Shown here: piece after piece, positions 10,681-20,429 of the stretch
Numbering within the stretch: position 1 is the first letter of the stretch
Layout of the letters: each line of letters opens with the position of its first letter
NCBI GenBank assembly: GCA_022494885.1
Contig: JAGVSM010004543.1
Coordinates: 46,032-110,031 of the forward strand
Origin: Micrasema longulum
Lineage: Eukaryota; Arthropoda; Insecta; Trichoptera; Brachycentridae
Direction of reading: 5' to 3'
Length of the DNA stretch: 64,000 nt
Program-made: the position numbers and the translations under genes
The notes under the pieces: model-generated
The model's database searches: none
Seen by the model: only the letters and a program-made list of their open reading frames with translations
What the model was told of the DNA's origin: nothing

Positions 10681-10830
10681 AAAGTACTTGGCAGTCCCTG
10701 AAAAGGGCTGCTACCTTATTTAAATATACCGAGGCGCTTCGGCCTTTACGAGCATACAGGAGAGCCAGTTACCCGCTACCCGCTACCCGCGCTATCCCAT
10801 CCGGCAGTAAAATGATTTTATGTTTTGAAC
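10681..10830. other. GC-rich patch with histone-type stem-loop look-alike
   Basis: CAGTCCCTGAAAAGGGCTG (10692-10710) can fold with loop GAAA and one bulged T; its reverse complement CAGCCC-TTTTC-AGGGACTG resembles the stem and UUUC loop of the histone pre-mRNA 3' processing element. A near-palindrome CCGAGGCGCTTCGG follows at 10730-10743 and a three-fold CTACCCG repeat at 10776-10798. No histone coding sequence can be found next to it, so the resemblance may be fortuitous. Confidence 0.3.
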
Positions 10831-11278
10831 ATACATTCACCCCCGGGGAATGGAGTCATATAAATAAGCACATCCATTTGTAAATTACGGACATGATTCG
10901 AGTTGGGCGCTGCAACGTTCCGCAATTGGCTGCCATGGCAGAGTTAGGACCAACCCCAGCCGAGTAGGGATGCAACCGCAAATCGAGAGATAAAAAAATT
11001 CCGATGTTTGATTAACAATATATAGAGGAGTACCTTTTTCACGCTAAGATTACCAGTTTTAAAATCTTCCACTGTAACTGTGTATCGTACTGTGTATTGG
11101 TGATGTGATTGATTTGTATTGATTTTATGGACTACATATTAATACGTCTGTGCCTTAAACTTTTCTATTATGCACTTTTTTAAACATATTTTGCAGGTGT
11201 CCTGTAATGAAAGTGTCTTTTTAAATAAATAAACATCATACCTTCATCGGTATTTGGAAATGCAAATATTAATTACGG
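10831..11278. other. Unassigned stretch
   Basis: Nothing recognisable. Mildly GC-richer to about 10980, then AT-rich. A tail-like AAATAAATAAAC at 11223-11234 may mark an unrecognised retroelement end. Confidence 0.35.
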
Positions 11279-11280
11279 AA

Positions 11281-11475
11281 CTGAGTTGTGGTCTCGTGGC
11301 TAGTGTCGCAGATTGATGGATCTTGAGTCCAAGATTCGAGCCCCGCTCTACAATAACTAGTTTTGTTATTTTCATATAGTGAGTTATTTACAACTCGTTG
11401 AAAATGCCCCTTTAATTGAAGTGTTTGAGAGATCATAAGAACGCACATATTTGTAATTCTAAAAAAATATATACA
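11281..11475 (+). repeat. tRNA-derived SINE family 1 (copy 2, diverged)
   Basis: Starts CTGAGTTGTGGTCTCGTGGC, with TAGTGTCGCAGA, a degraded B box (AGATTCGAGCC), then the body words AGTGAGTTATTTACAACTCG and AAGAACGCACATATTT. More diverged than the copy 600 bases to the right. Confidence 0.75.
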
Positions 11476-11872
11476 TTGACTGCAATTTTGTTCAAATGTT
11501 TGTAAACCATAAGATTTTATTAATGACGTAATAAAACATCAACTGGTATAATAACAAGTATATAATTATTTATTTTTATTAAGTAATTTAAAGGCGTTTC
11601 CGAGTAAGAGAAATCATTCGCTGAAACAAGTTATTTTAAAGAGGCGTTAGGGTGTTTGATGTTTAATTAGTTGTCAGAAATCTTTGGAGTTTCTTGAAAA
11701 AAACCCATTTATTGGATTAATCCTTTTAGACCTGAATTATTTCCTGTGAATATAATAATAAATTTAAATATCTTAGTAATTATTGAACGTTCTTTTCTTT
11801 AAATAGGTCTTTAGCTGATAATCAACATACAAAACTTATTTCAAAGTTTTCCTATATAATAACATATTTAAT
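11476..11872. other. Unassigned AT-rich stretch between two SINEs
   Basis: No supported gene or repeat. AT-rich with simple T and A runs. Confidence 0.4.
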
Positions 11873-11873
11873 C

Positions 11874-12062
11874 GGGTTGTGGTCCTGTGGCTAGTGTCTC
11901 GGACTCACGGACCAAAGCTCCGTGGTTCGAATCCCAGTCTACCCCAACTCGATTCCATTTTGTAATAGTGAGTTATTTACAACTCGTTTAAAATGGCCCT
12001 CAAAATTAAATATGTGAGTAAATCATAAGAACGCAAATATTTCTTTTCAAAAAAAAAAAATA
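11874..12062 (+). repeat. tRNA-derived SINE family 1 (copy 3)
   Basis: Best preserved copy: CGGGTTGTGGTCCTGTGGCT head, A-box region TGGCTAGTGTC, B box GGTTCGAATCC (11925-11935), body AGTGAGTTATTTACAACTCG and AAGAACGCAAATATTT, then a poly-A run ending near 12061. Head and body match copy 1 closely. No target duplication was identified by eye. Confidence 0.85.
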
Positions 12063-12400
12063 GTTTTTTCTGGAAAATAAATTTAATTTTCCTGAAATAT
12101 GTTTAAAACTTGCTTTACATGTCATTTATAAGGACGACAAGAATTAGCTCCAAAATAATCAAACCAGCTAGAAGCCAGTTCTGCTGTCAAAGTAAAAAAC
12201 CAACTTTTCTTTGTAATGCTGATTACCGACGCATTAAAAAATATGGATGTACTTAGGGGTTCCAGTAATTGAAAAATAAACTTGCCGATTTAGAATTTCG
12301 GTAGGTAAGAGAGTAAAAAACTTTAAATTCGTGTATATTTCAATGAACGCCCGGGCTCAAAAGAATCGAATAGAGATAAGAAAATGTAAAGACTAGCTCT
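12063..12400. other. Unassigned stretch
   Basis: Nothing recognised on either strand. Confidence 0.4.
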
Positions 12401-12404
12401 TCAA

Positions 12405-12540
12405 ACAGATAGGTGAAATACTTCAGTAGGGTAAAACTCACCCACATGAAGCCTCTTCAAATTCACAAAAATCAACAGATGGATGATAGAATAAATATGA
12501 ATGTTCAAAGATAGGCAGAATAGTGAATCGGAATTCCTAC
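12405..12540 (-). repeat. Family R repeat, short diverged copy
   Basis: Contains the minus-orientation words AAAATCAACAGATGGATGA, ATGAATGTTCAAAGATAGGC and AGAATAGTGAATCGG, corresponding to the distal half of family R. The outer termini are absent. Confidence 0.6.
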
Positions 12541-12854
12541 TTCAACGATGTATCGATGTTTCGGCGGGCGATGTTACATCCCTAGCAATACATGACCCGT
12601 ATTCCCAGATACGCAGATGGATTGACAGATAGATGACCGCATTAAGTACACTAGTGCCACTGCATCACTTCTAACATACGGAGCCAATGCCGCTCTGACT
12701 GGTTTTTTGTCTAAATTAATATTTCGAAACAGGAGAATCAATGGTTAAACAAAACCCGTTAGAGAAACACCATGTTTTAACAAAAAATAATTATATGTAT
12801 TTATTAAAATCAATAGCCGTTTTTATTAGTCTCGCAAAAACTCGAAAACGGCTT

Positions 12855-13285
12855 GACAGGTTTACATGCGGTTTTGCAAAATTTTCTAATTTACGTCCTC
12901 AAGGTTTAAAAATTAAAACATTTTCATACATACTTAGTGGACGCCTTGATAGTCCGGCTCTTTTGTCGGAGTTATCATTAAATGTCCCCAGCTACCGCAC
13001 CCGTCACACGTCGAGCTCTCTATTTCATCTGCCAGCAGTTCGTACGAACTATGCCCAGAACTCTCCACTTATACGTTTTGTTGGTGAATATAATTTGAAC
13101 TTTCCCCTTATTGATCCATTTGATTGTAAAAAAATAACACACTAGTATGTATTGTACGTGTATTTAATGTATTTCTGTGGATATCTGTCATTGGTTTTAT
13201 TCCCTGTATATTTTATTTGTTGTATTTTTGTTAAATGTATTACTGTTGATAACCCCAATAAATAAAATAAAAAAAAAATAAAAAA
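12855..13285 (+). mobile_element. Jockey-like LINE C terminus with 3' tail
   Basis: The plus-strand frame ending at 13145 encodes FSYILSGRLDSPALLSELSL, NVPSYRTRHTSSSLFHLP, RTNYAQNSPLIRFVGEYN and NFPLIDPFDCKK. The order L-NG-DSP-LLS-L-NVP, then R-R-LF-LP-RTNY-NSPL-R, then a D-F end is the C terminus of Jockey-like RTs in arthropods. It is followed by about 110 bases of 3' UTR and an AATAAATAAAATAAA tail at 13257-13285. The upstream RT is missing, and the first 40 codons of the open frame look unrelated. Confidence 0.75.
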
Positions 13286-13299
13286 TATGTAGAGTGGAA

Positions 13300-13420
13300 A
13301 AAGGCCAGAAGCATATGTGTTTTTCATCGATTTTCCGGGGTTTCATTCGACTAAAATGCATATATTAAAGAATTCGGAGATTGTTGTTTTTGAACACAAA
13401 AAAATAAATTATTTTTACGT
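13300..13420 (+). repeat. Dispersed repeat family J (copy 2)
   Basis: Contains AGAAGCATATGTG, TTTTCATCGATTTTCCGGGG and CATTCGACTAAAAT, matching 6490-6615 over about 110 bases. Starts immediately after the LINE tail to its left. Class unknown. Confidence 0.4.
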
Positions 13421-14170
13421 TTCCAAAAAACGATTATTTTTAATGGATACTAAAATGATCAATTTCTACGTGTTAACTTATTTCCAATGGATTTTTTAGT
13501 AATTTCAGTAATAATTTTAACTGATATCTAATACATCTTTGAAAAGCGGATTCTTACACAAAATGCACCACTGTTGGTAAGTAGAGCAAACATTACCATT
13601 TGCAAAAAGAATTCTACAACAGTTTTGAAACTCAACCATAAACAAGTACCTAGGTACCTACTTTTAAATGAAAAGTCTTTTTCCTTTTATCCGGACAGTT
13701 TTTGCACACTTTCACGACAGTCATTTTTCTTTTTTTTTGGTTTTGACTTAAATGTCAAGGTCACGCATCCGGCTGGCGGTTAAAGAATGCCTGAATTTGC
13801 GTTGAACATGAGTTGAGTGTCATAATTTTAGAATGCTCAGGGTAAAACGCAGTCTGACTTTTCTTCATTAACGCATATCCTCGTATTTTCTCCATGGATT
13901 GGGGCACTAGAGAAATGATTTTTGAACATTTTTTATTTGAGCATGACAAGGACTCTTAAGCCAATCACACGAGGAGATAAAACGAACAACTAACCCTTAT
14001 TACGGGTATCTAAATAGCTCAAAAAATTCCAAAATAAATAACGTGTGTCCTTATTTACGAAAAAACGTTTGTTCAACCAGCTATTAGCAGGCACGCCAAC
14101 GTTCAGGCAGAACAGTGTCAGTGGGGTCAGATAGTAAAAAATATTTTGAAAGTCTCAGTCAGAACAAGCT
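13421..14170. other. Unassigned stretch
   Basis: No supported gene. AT-rich to about 13730, then a mixed-composition stretch. Overlapping antisense frames at 13574-13949 have no recognisable domain. Confidence 0.4.
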
Positions 14171-14171
14171 C

Positions 14172-14362
14172 CCTAAAGTAGTAACTTAAACCAGCCAATG
14201 ACAGGTAATAAGCCCTGTAAATGCCTTGACTTCCATAATCCCGTTTCTCGAATGTTCTCCATTTCTGTTGTAATTCGTTAATCTGAAAGACCCGAGGGGG
14301 TGAAATCTAGTCTTTCGTCTTCCATTTGGACAAACTCAAAATATTTTTTGACAAACAATATA
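14172..14362 (-). repeat. Family R repeat, partial with outer terminus
   Basis: Minus orientation: CTTAAACCAGCCAATGACAG, GCCCTGTAAATGCCTTGACT, GTTCTCCATTTCTGTTGTAA, then the terminal block with GAGGGGGTGAAATC and TTTGGACAAACTCAAAATAT. The distal half is missing. Confidence 0.75.
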
Positions 14363-14592
14363 CTTAAGGTCGTTTTAAAACGATTAATTATTGTATAATA
14401 AATGTCCATATCACGAGTAAATTTGAAGACTAAGGAATGCAAACGCGGAATCGGAGAGTGTCATAAGTAGTTAAGGATTCTACTATAACATGCATTCAGC
14501 ATTCAACAACACTCCACCGTGATGCTTCCATACCAATAGAAAATTAACACAGCCTTCGGTCAAATAAAATTGATCTACTTCTCAATTAAAGT

Positions 14593-14628
14593 GTGCAACC
14601 TACTTCTTATAATAGAAGTAGGTTACAC
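14593..14628. repeat. Short hairpin
   Basis: GTGCAACCTACTTCT faces AGAAGTAGGTTACAC with a 6-base spacer and one mismatch. It has no attached coding sequence. Possibly the 3' hairpin of a decayed retroelement. Confidence 0.4.
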
Positions 14629-14754
14629 AAAAATGCAAATCCAGTAGAGGCACAAAAATTTTAAACCTACGTGCTGATAGGACACATGTTAGAAGCTAAC
14701 ACCAATTTAGTGAAATTCCTATCTGTACAATATGTTTTCTATGTGAATTCTCAT

Positions 14755-14890
14755 GTGTAAAAATAAATTAAGCTGTCAAGTGTCCTTGACACCGGTTACC
14801 CCAGTGAGGACCCATTATTTTTAACGCTTCATGCTTTTTTTAATTAGCGCCTTGACGAAGAGACGCTATTAAACCAATAAACATTAAAAA
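14755..14890 (+). repeat. Dispersed repeat family K (copy 1) with a Penelope-like box
   Basis: The segment GTCAAGTGTCCTTGACACC to CAGTGAGGACC-CATTATTTTT matches 33725-33780 (GTTAAGTGTCCTCGGCACG to GGTGAGGTCACATTATTTTT). About 30 bases further on, CTTGACGAAGAGACG resembles the CTGACGAAGAGACGG box at 26.6 kb. Class unknown. Confidence 0.35.
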
Positions 14891-15190
14891 ATCTCTAAGT
14901 GGTTTTATAATAAAATTTTTAACATTTATCATCTTTCTAGTTTTTAGGAGAAATGTGCAGAAAAGTAAAATGGATATAGGCGCTCAATTAAATCATTGAC
15001 AGTAGTTTAAAAAAAAGTAGGAATAATAAAATAGAAAAAATGCGAGAAGATTTTATTTGGATAACAATATAAAAGAGACTGATACATAATATGCTTGTTT
15101 TTATATTTAAATTCTCACACAATCAAATGTCCAAAAACTTCATTAATAAGATAGTGCTAAATAAAAATTTCCAAAATTATATTAACTAGA
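14891..15190. other. Unassigned AT-rich stretch
   Basis: Very AT-rich; nothing recognised. It may belong to the LINE fragment that follows, but no frame supports this. Confidence 0.35.
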
Positions 15191-15194
15191 AATA

Positions 15195-15440
15195 AGGATA
15201 GAATAAGGCTGCCATTAAAAAAAAAACGGAATCTCAAAATTGTATTTATAAAGGTTTGAAAATGTATGAAGAAATACCTGAATGTATGAAGAATGAAAAA
15301 AGTTTGAATGAATTTAAAAAGCAATGTTATGTGTACTGTAAAATGGTGTAAATAGATTTGTAAATAAAATACGTGTAAATAATAGTTTACATACTATGTA
15401 TTGTAATATAAGCTAACTTAAGAAATAAATAAATAAAATT
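15195..15440 (+). mobile_element. LINE C-terminal end with tail (family H)
   Basis: The plus-strand segment 15249-15351 encodes YKGLKMYEEIPECMKNEK and SLNEFKKQCYVYCKMV followed by a stop. This is the YKG-LYN-LP-EIK-KN-FKK-L end of a CR1/RTE-like LINE. About 75 bases of 3' UTR follow, ending in an AAATAAATAAATAAA tail. A longer copy of the same type is at 44.9 kb. Confidence 0.65.
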
Positions 15441-16190
15441 AAAAAATGTTAAGGACATAATATCAATATAATTAATTTTCAGTCAGAAGCTGTGCAAGCC
15501 CATCGGCCGCACACGAATAATACACAAGGTCAATGTTGTGTATGATTTCTTCCAATACAAACTTTATCCGCTTATACGGGGCGAATTGCTATCCCAGTAA
15601 TTTAATCCTCGTAAGCTAAAACTGTAAGAACAAATATTCAATTCGAAAAATTAAACAGTTTAAAAGATGTGTTGACCCTTTTTACTTATCACTCTTTGTT
15701 ATATGTGCATTAACGACTGACGCGGCTTTCAGTGTAATGGTAAAAAAAAAATATTTTTCATGTTTATCACTCATTTAATTTATTTGACAAAATTTAGATA
15801 ATGTGTAATTACCATAATATTTTTATTTATTTGGAAATGAGGTTCATTGATTAGAGTTTTTACATTTTGATAGAAAATTTATGATTTCCTTCATGCTTGC
15901 CGAATTTTATTCTGATTGATCGTGAAAAAAATGCATTTTATAAAATATGGTGTTTCAATTCACATCTCTGCAGAAGTCTTTTGACCCATATTTTATATTT
16001 CTTTCTCTCCAAACTAATTTGTAAGTGGATTTGTACCCTTCAGCACTACAATTTACGTTAATGACATTATAAAAAACGAATCACGTTCAACAAAACCACA
16101 TTCAGACTCTGATTAACAATACGTGGAAAACAACCTACCGTAAGAGAGTAAACTCATCCAATGTAATTGGTAAGATTTGTTATTTAATTA
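15441..16190. other. Unassigned stretch
   Basis: No gene or repeat recognised. AT-rich with a few short A or T runs. Confidence 0.4.
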
Positions 16191-16194
16191 GAAC

Positions 16195-16480
16195 GAGTAT
16201 TTGCCCGAGCTCGGGTTGCACTTTGCAACGTTTCAGGGGAGATTTCAGGCTTTCAGGAAGGACTCGGTTCGTCTCAGCTTCGGGTGTTTCCGGCTCCATT
16301 CGGGTAGTTGGAAGCAGTTCATCACTTCCGTGTCGACGTAATTACAGGAAATTCAATGAAATGGATCACCGTTCGCTCCGGGAAATGTTACACCACAGAA
16401 ATTGATGAAAATACTGCCAACGCTTAGCTTTAGCTGAGGCACGTAACGAGAGACCGGCGATGGAAATTCAAAATGCAGTT
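16195..16480. other. GC-richer unique patch
   Basis: Composition rises sharply, with CCGAGCTCGG at 16204-16213, several CG dinucleotides and the ACTGCGCATGC word near 16482. A 60-codon plus-strand frame is open here but shows no domain. This could be a regulatory or promoter-like segment; no transcript evidence is available from sequence alone. Confidence 0.3.
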
Positions 16481-16855
16481 CACTGCGCATGCAACAAAAT
16501 CTTCTGTGAATATCAAAAAATTCGAATTTACAAAAATCAATATTTTATTAATAAAACATCATGATAAATTTTCCATGAATAATGAATTCGGGCACTTTTC
16601 AAAATTTGAAAATTTATTTTTTAAATCGAAGCTTCACTTAAGTAATATAAAATTGCAATACAAAAAGATGTTATTTTTAATTACGACAATCAGTGTAATG
16701 TAACAGATACATATTTCATGTCTTCATGTGATAGGTATGTTTGTAAGCATTTATTATAATTTTCCTTGACATTTTTTTTAATTTTCTGTATGAATTATAT
16801 GAACACAAATTTACTTGTTTACTTAGCGACAATGTGCAATAGCGATTGTATAAAA
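16481..16855. other. Unassigned AT-rich stretch
   Basis: Nothing recognised. A short plus-strand frame exists (16473-16703) with low-complexity K/N-rich content and no domain. Confidence 0.4.
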
Positions 16856-16896
16856 TCGGACCCATCTTCCTCGTAATAACCAAGTTCGACTGTATG
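16856..16896 (-). repeat. pogo/Tigger-type terminal inverted repeat, isolated
   Basis: On the minus strand the sequence TACAGTCGAACTTGGTTATT followed by ACGAGGAAG resembles the outer ends of pogo/Tigger-like elements (CAGTCGAAC-CG-TTATAACGA), preceded by TA as expected for their target site. No partner end was found nearby. A similar end is at 57.0 kb. Confidence 0.35.
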
Positions 16897-17325
16897 TAAG
16901 TCTTATAATTAAAGAACCAATATATTAAGATACTTAAAATAGAAATTAATGTTTTAAATTAAAAACATTGATGTTTTTTGTTGATATTTCTTGATAAATC
17001 TCCATAGTATTATCTAAGTATGTATCTTAAAATATTTCGTCATCCATCGATAGGTATGTAAACTTCCCTGTCAAAAAATCAAAGTATTGTTAAAACCAAC
17101 CTGTTAAAATATGGATTTCCCACTCTGTTGTATTTCGCATTGTGTTATTTTCCCACATTTTAAATAATAAAAGTTTAATCCCAATTACAGTCCAAAAACT
17201 CCCAAAAATGAACTGTTTAGCAAACTATTTGTAAATATTTATCTTTTCTGTCCCCTGTTAAAATACTTATTTGATCTTATCTCCAAAATATGTTACGAAT
17301 AGTATAAAAGCTGTAAACGTCGTGA
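16897..17325. other. Unassigned AT-rich stretch
   Basis: No gene or known repeat recognised. Confidence 0.4.
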
Positions 17326-17380
17326 ACAATTCACCAGTCTTGAAGACGCCTACTTAGGCAAAAGCGCTCGTCAGTCAAAA
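17326..17380 (+). repeat. Penelope-like terminal motif (hammerhead-like, degenerate)
   Basis: CTTGAAGACGCC-TACTTA-GGC-AAAAGCGCTC combines a CTTGAAGA box, a short stem (GCC/GGC) and a GAAA-like box (here AAAAG), followed by the GCTCGTCAGTC word. The same unit occurs in the opposite orientation at 62.34 kb. Hammerhead-like motifs are an established feature of Penelope-like retroelement termini; here the core is mutated and activity is not expected. Confidence 0.45.
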
Positions 17381-17683
17381 AAAAGTAAAACGAAAACAAA
17401 ATTTTTTATTGATAAGTTTATTTTTAATTTTATAATAATCGTTATAAATTATTATAAATCACGGCTTGTGTTGAACATTTGACGTTTGGATTGGCATGTA
17501 TCTGCCTCTGAGGTACAGATATTAAAACGTATACATATTTTAACATCGTGCAATTATTATTTTCTGTCACTCCTCGTAAAACAGCGATGTAAATTCTTAC
17601 GAACACATCGTCAAAACCACGACAATATTACCACCGCCGCCTGTGCCGGTGACGCAATAGGAAAATTAAACAATAACCGGCAT

Positions 17684-17938
17684 TAACAAATTACAACAGG
17701 GATGGAGAACATTTTAAAGAAGGGAATACGGAAGTCTAGGCATTTACAAGGCTGGTTTAAGTGGCCACTTAACAAACTGTGTAACATTAACCGATTTTCC
17801 TATGTTTCAACATCCAAATTTCTTCAATTCTACCACCAGTTGATTTAAGTGAAGTTAAAGAGCTGAAACCTGTATTGTTGTGAAAATATCATTTTGAGAC
17901 CTTTTGTCTACAAACATTTGGACAAACTCAAAATGTTG
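17684..17938 (+). repeat. Family R repeat, near-complete copy with right terminus
   Basis: Plus orientation: ACAAATTACAACAGGGATGG, GAAGTCTAGGCATTTACAAG, GGTTTAAGTGGCCACTTAAC, AGTTAAAGAGCTGAAACC, then TTTTGTCTACAAACATTTGG and ACAAACTCAAAATGTTG. The last block is the inverse complement of the block that begins other copies, so the family carries this block inverted at its two ends. Confidence 0.8.
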
Positions 17939-17989
17939 ATATAACCGACATGTTTATTAATTGAGTCAATATTTCAGAAATGTCACCGC

Positions 17990-18420
17990 TTCTCCATGGC
18001 AGAACGCATGCGACGAAAGGTGGATTTCCCAACTGCTCACTCTCACCTCGTACAGGGGTGAGTGTGCATGTGTGTGTATGCGAGCCCGGGAGTGTCACTA
18101 CGTCACGAGTACGGGGGGAGGATAACAGTATAACACCGTCATCCCTAATGTATTAATGGCTTTAATATTCGGCGGATGTTTCGCGAATTATAACGTACTG
18201 CACCGCCTCAAAATAATTACCTTTGTTTAGTAAATCTCCCCCGAGCGAAGGGAAGATTAATTTATTCAAAACAGTGAAGCTCGCGTCGGGAAATATGGAG
18301 AAACTAATATCGCGAAATGTTTGACATTTCGTTGAATTGAAAATTTGCACATGTTAATATTAAGCGGATAATTTAATAAACTCGTATTAAGTCAACACGT
18401 AATTACTCTTCGGATATAAA
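17990..18420. other. GC-richer unique block, candidate conserved non-coding element
   Basis: Non-repetitive within the window and markedly less AT-rich than its flanks. It includes ACTACGTCACGAGTACG near 18097-18113, two ATATCGCGAAAT/TTTCGCGAATTA words (18306-18317 and 18180-18191) in roughly inverted relation, and TTACCTTTGTTTAG at 18217-18230 (a SOX/TCF-like core). No supported open frame. The pattern suits a cis-regulatory element, but this is inference from composition only. Confidence 0.35.
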
Positions 18421-18572
18421 GGTGGGATATACATTTCTCAATATCTCATGAGTTCTGATATGTTAGGAATAGAACTCGTAATATCAGATTTCGTGTCACT
18501 AATAACAATCTATTAGTTTGCCAATAATACATGAATTATGAAAGAAGGATCACGTAACTTTGTTTTTAGAAG

Positions 18573-19386
18573 CTTAAATGTTTATTTATTATTTATTTAT
18601 TTATCAAATATTCGGCCTGAGCCAATAAGAACAGTCACACGAAGAAACATAAATGCAAGAAACTGAACAAAAAGAACATAAAACTATTTAGCAAAGACAA
18701 ACAAGGGCAACACTATAATTATATGCAATATATTTAAAAAAAACGAAAGATCAAAAACTTTGAGCTAAACCATGCCAATCCAACTTCATCCCACACTGTT
18801 TAGTCGCGAAGAGATCTACGAAAAGCCGGAAGATCTATCCCAAAAAATTCCAAGTCGTGTGATGAATTGACTAATCTACACATTCTGGACATTGGGGCAT
18901 AAAAACCAAAGTTGCTCTTAGAAGATTTTATAAATAGCAGATTTTGACTTCTGGTGACACGGTTGGAAACATGAAAAGAAATTGATTGCAACAGAGATGG
19001 GACATCACTTAAAGCATTAAGTATTTTGAAAATGCATATAAGGTCCATCTCAGTTCTACGTCTCTCCAATGAAGACAGATTAAGAGATTGCTCTATTTCA
19101 AAATAGGAATAATTACCCCTTTGTAATCCGAGCAACCATGCCACTTTTCTTAGAAAACGGTGTTGGACAGACTCGATATATGAGTCCTGTAGAATGGAGA
19201 CCAAATAGGAGAAGCGTATTCTAGATGAGGTCGAACTAGTGAGCAATAAAGAGTTTTGATGATATTAATATTTTTTAAGTCCGCCGTCACTCTATTGATA
19301 AAACCGAGAAGTTTGAGAGATTTGTTTACAATATTATCAATGTGTTCACGATAGGAGAGTGTACTATGTAATTTAATGGTTGACAA
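18573..19386 (-). mobile_element. Jockey-like LINE family B (copy 1), 5'-truncated
   Basis: The minus strand encodes the RT C-terminal region: LSYREHIDNIVNKSLKLLGF, IKTLYCSLVRPHLEYASPIW, QHRFLRKVAWLLGLQRGNYS, LNLSSLERRRTEMDLICIFK and NALSDVPSLLQSISFHV, ending SHDLEFFGIDLPAFRRSLRD. Frameshifts near 19200 and 18965 split it into overlapping frames. A short deletion near 19180 removes part of the HIDHIESVQ block present in copy 2. The 3' UTR ends in a TTTATTTATTATTTATTT tail at 18577-18603 (plus-strand view). Nearly identical to 35.4-36.3 kb, so both are young. Confidence 0.9.
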
Positions 19387-19534
19387 ACAATGAACAATAC
19401 ATATGACATTGGATAATAATCACAAATTGTTATTTAAGATATTGTTCATCAATTAATTAGATTATATATTTTTTTTTTTAAATTGTCTAATTGAATTCAA
19501 TGATTGTTTTAAAAGTTTTTACAATGAACTTTTG

Positions 19535-19682
19535 CTGACATCATCATCATCATTCCTTTTTCTCATCTAATGGTGCATAGGGCACTCATCGGTACACCAA
19601 TCGCAGCGTATCTTGATAATTTTTGTTACATGAAGGTAAGATGATCAGTCTTTTGCTTCAGGCACCAGTCCAGATTATCTGT
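19535..19682 (-). repeat. tRNA-derived SINE family 2, 3' body with ATG-repeat tail
   Basis: Starts at the ATCATCATCATC run (19543-19554) and contains TAATGGTGCATAGGGCACTC, GTACACCAATCGCAGC and CTTCAGGCACCAGTCCAG, the reverse complement of the body of the complete copy at 46.7 kb. The tRNA head is missing. Confidence 0.7.
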
Positions 19683-20225
19683 TTAGTTTTTTATTGTTTA
19701 CTTTTTAGCACGATCACTACAAATTTATGCTCAATGTTTGTTTTTGTAAATTTATTAATAATTTTAAGTTGCCAGAATTTCACTCGTCCATGCACTTTGT
19801 AGCTGCAAGACGCTTAGTAATCTAGCTTCAATAAGTAAATGGTATCAACTATCAAATATACAAATTTAGTAAATGAGGTCTAGAATTCTAACCGTCCATG
19901 CGTTCAGTAGATGCAAGACTTGTTGTAATCTAACTTCTATTTTTATAAATTTGTTTTTCATCTATTTTTTATATATCACTAAATCTCTAAACTTTATTGT
20001 CAAATAAAAAATAAAAAATATAAATAGGGGCTAGATTTCTTACTGTCTATGCGCTCTGTAGCTGCAAGAAGTGCTGTAATCTAACTCCTGTATATCATAA
20101 TTGGAGACGAGGAACAAGAATCCCAACCGTCTATGCGCTCTGTAGCTGCAAGACGTGGTGGGATATTTATTTACTGTACAGCGCCCTTGAGGTGATTTTC
20201 ACAAAAACGGCGCTATATAAATTAT
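19683..20225 (+). mobile_element. Modular non-autonomous element with L2-type 3' tail (copy 2)
   Basis: Modules with GTCCATGCRYTYWGTAGCTG are centred near 19804, 19912, 20063 and 20147, spaced about 108, 151 and 84 bases. The tail at 20167-20222 (TACAGCGCCCTTGAGGTG to ACGGCGCTATATAAATTATC) folds with perfect AGCGCC/GGCGCT pairing. The upstream words TTAGTTTTTTATTGTTTAC at 19683-19702 recur at 52.05 kb, so this is probably close to the 5' end of the element. The last two modules are open together in one plus-strand frame with a repeated VYALCSCK motif, but other copies have stops there. Confidence 0.75.
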
Positions 20226-20229
20226 CAAA

Positions 20230-20360
20230 ATACATATATGAAATATTCTAGTGTGAAAACACCCTTTCAAATAAATATTTCATATCAACCATGTCGGGAA
20301 TCGAACCCGAGACCTCTAGCAAGGCAGGCTTACGCGCTGACCATTACACCACGAGGCCTA
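20230..20360 (-). repeat. tRNA-derived SINE family 2, well preserved tRNA head
   Basis: On the minus strand: GGCCTCGTGGTGTAATGG and TCAGCGCG (A-box region), then GCTAGAGGTCTCGGGTTCGA and TTCCCGACATGG (perfect B box GGTTCGATTCC), followed by the linker to AATATTTATTTGAAA. Head is close enough to a real tRNA to be reported by tRNA finders, but the acceptor ends do not pair and the SINE linker follows directly, so it is not a functional tRNA gene. Confidence 0.75.
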
Positions 20361-20429
20361 ACAGGTTATTTAATTATACTATTACTAACAGGTTATTACA
20401 AATTATTTTACCTAACTAACATAAGTGAC

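Noticed and set aside
20285..20355. Functional tRNA gene
   Set aside because: B box is perfect and the A box is good, but acceptor-stem ends do not pair and the sequence continues directly into the SINE family 2 linker.
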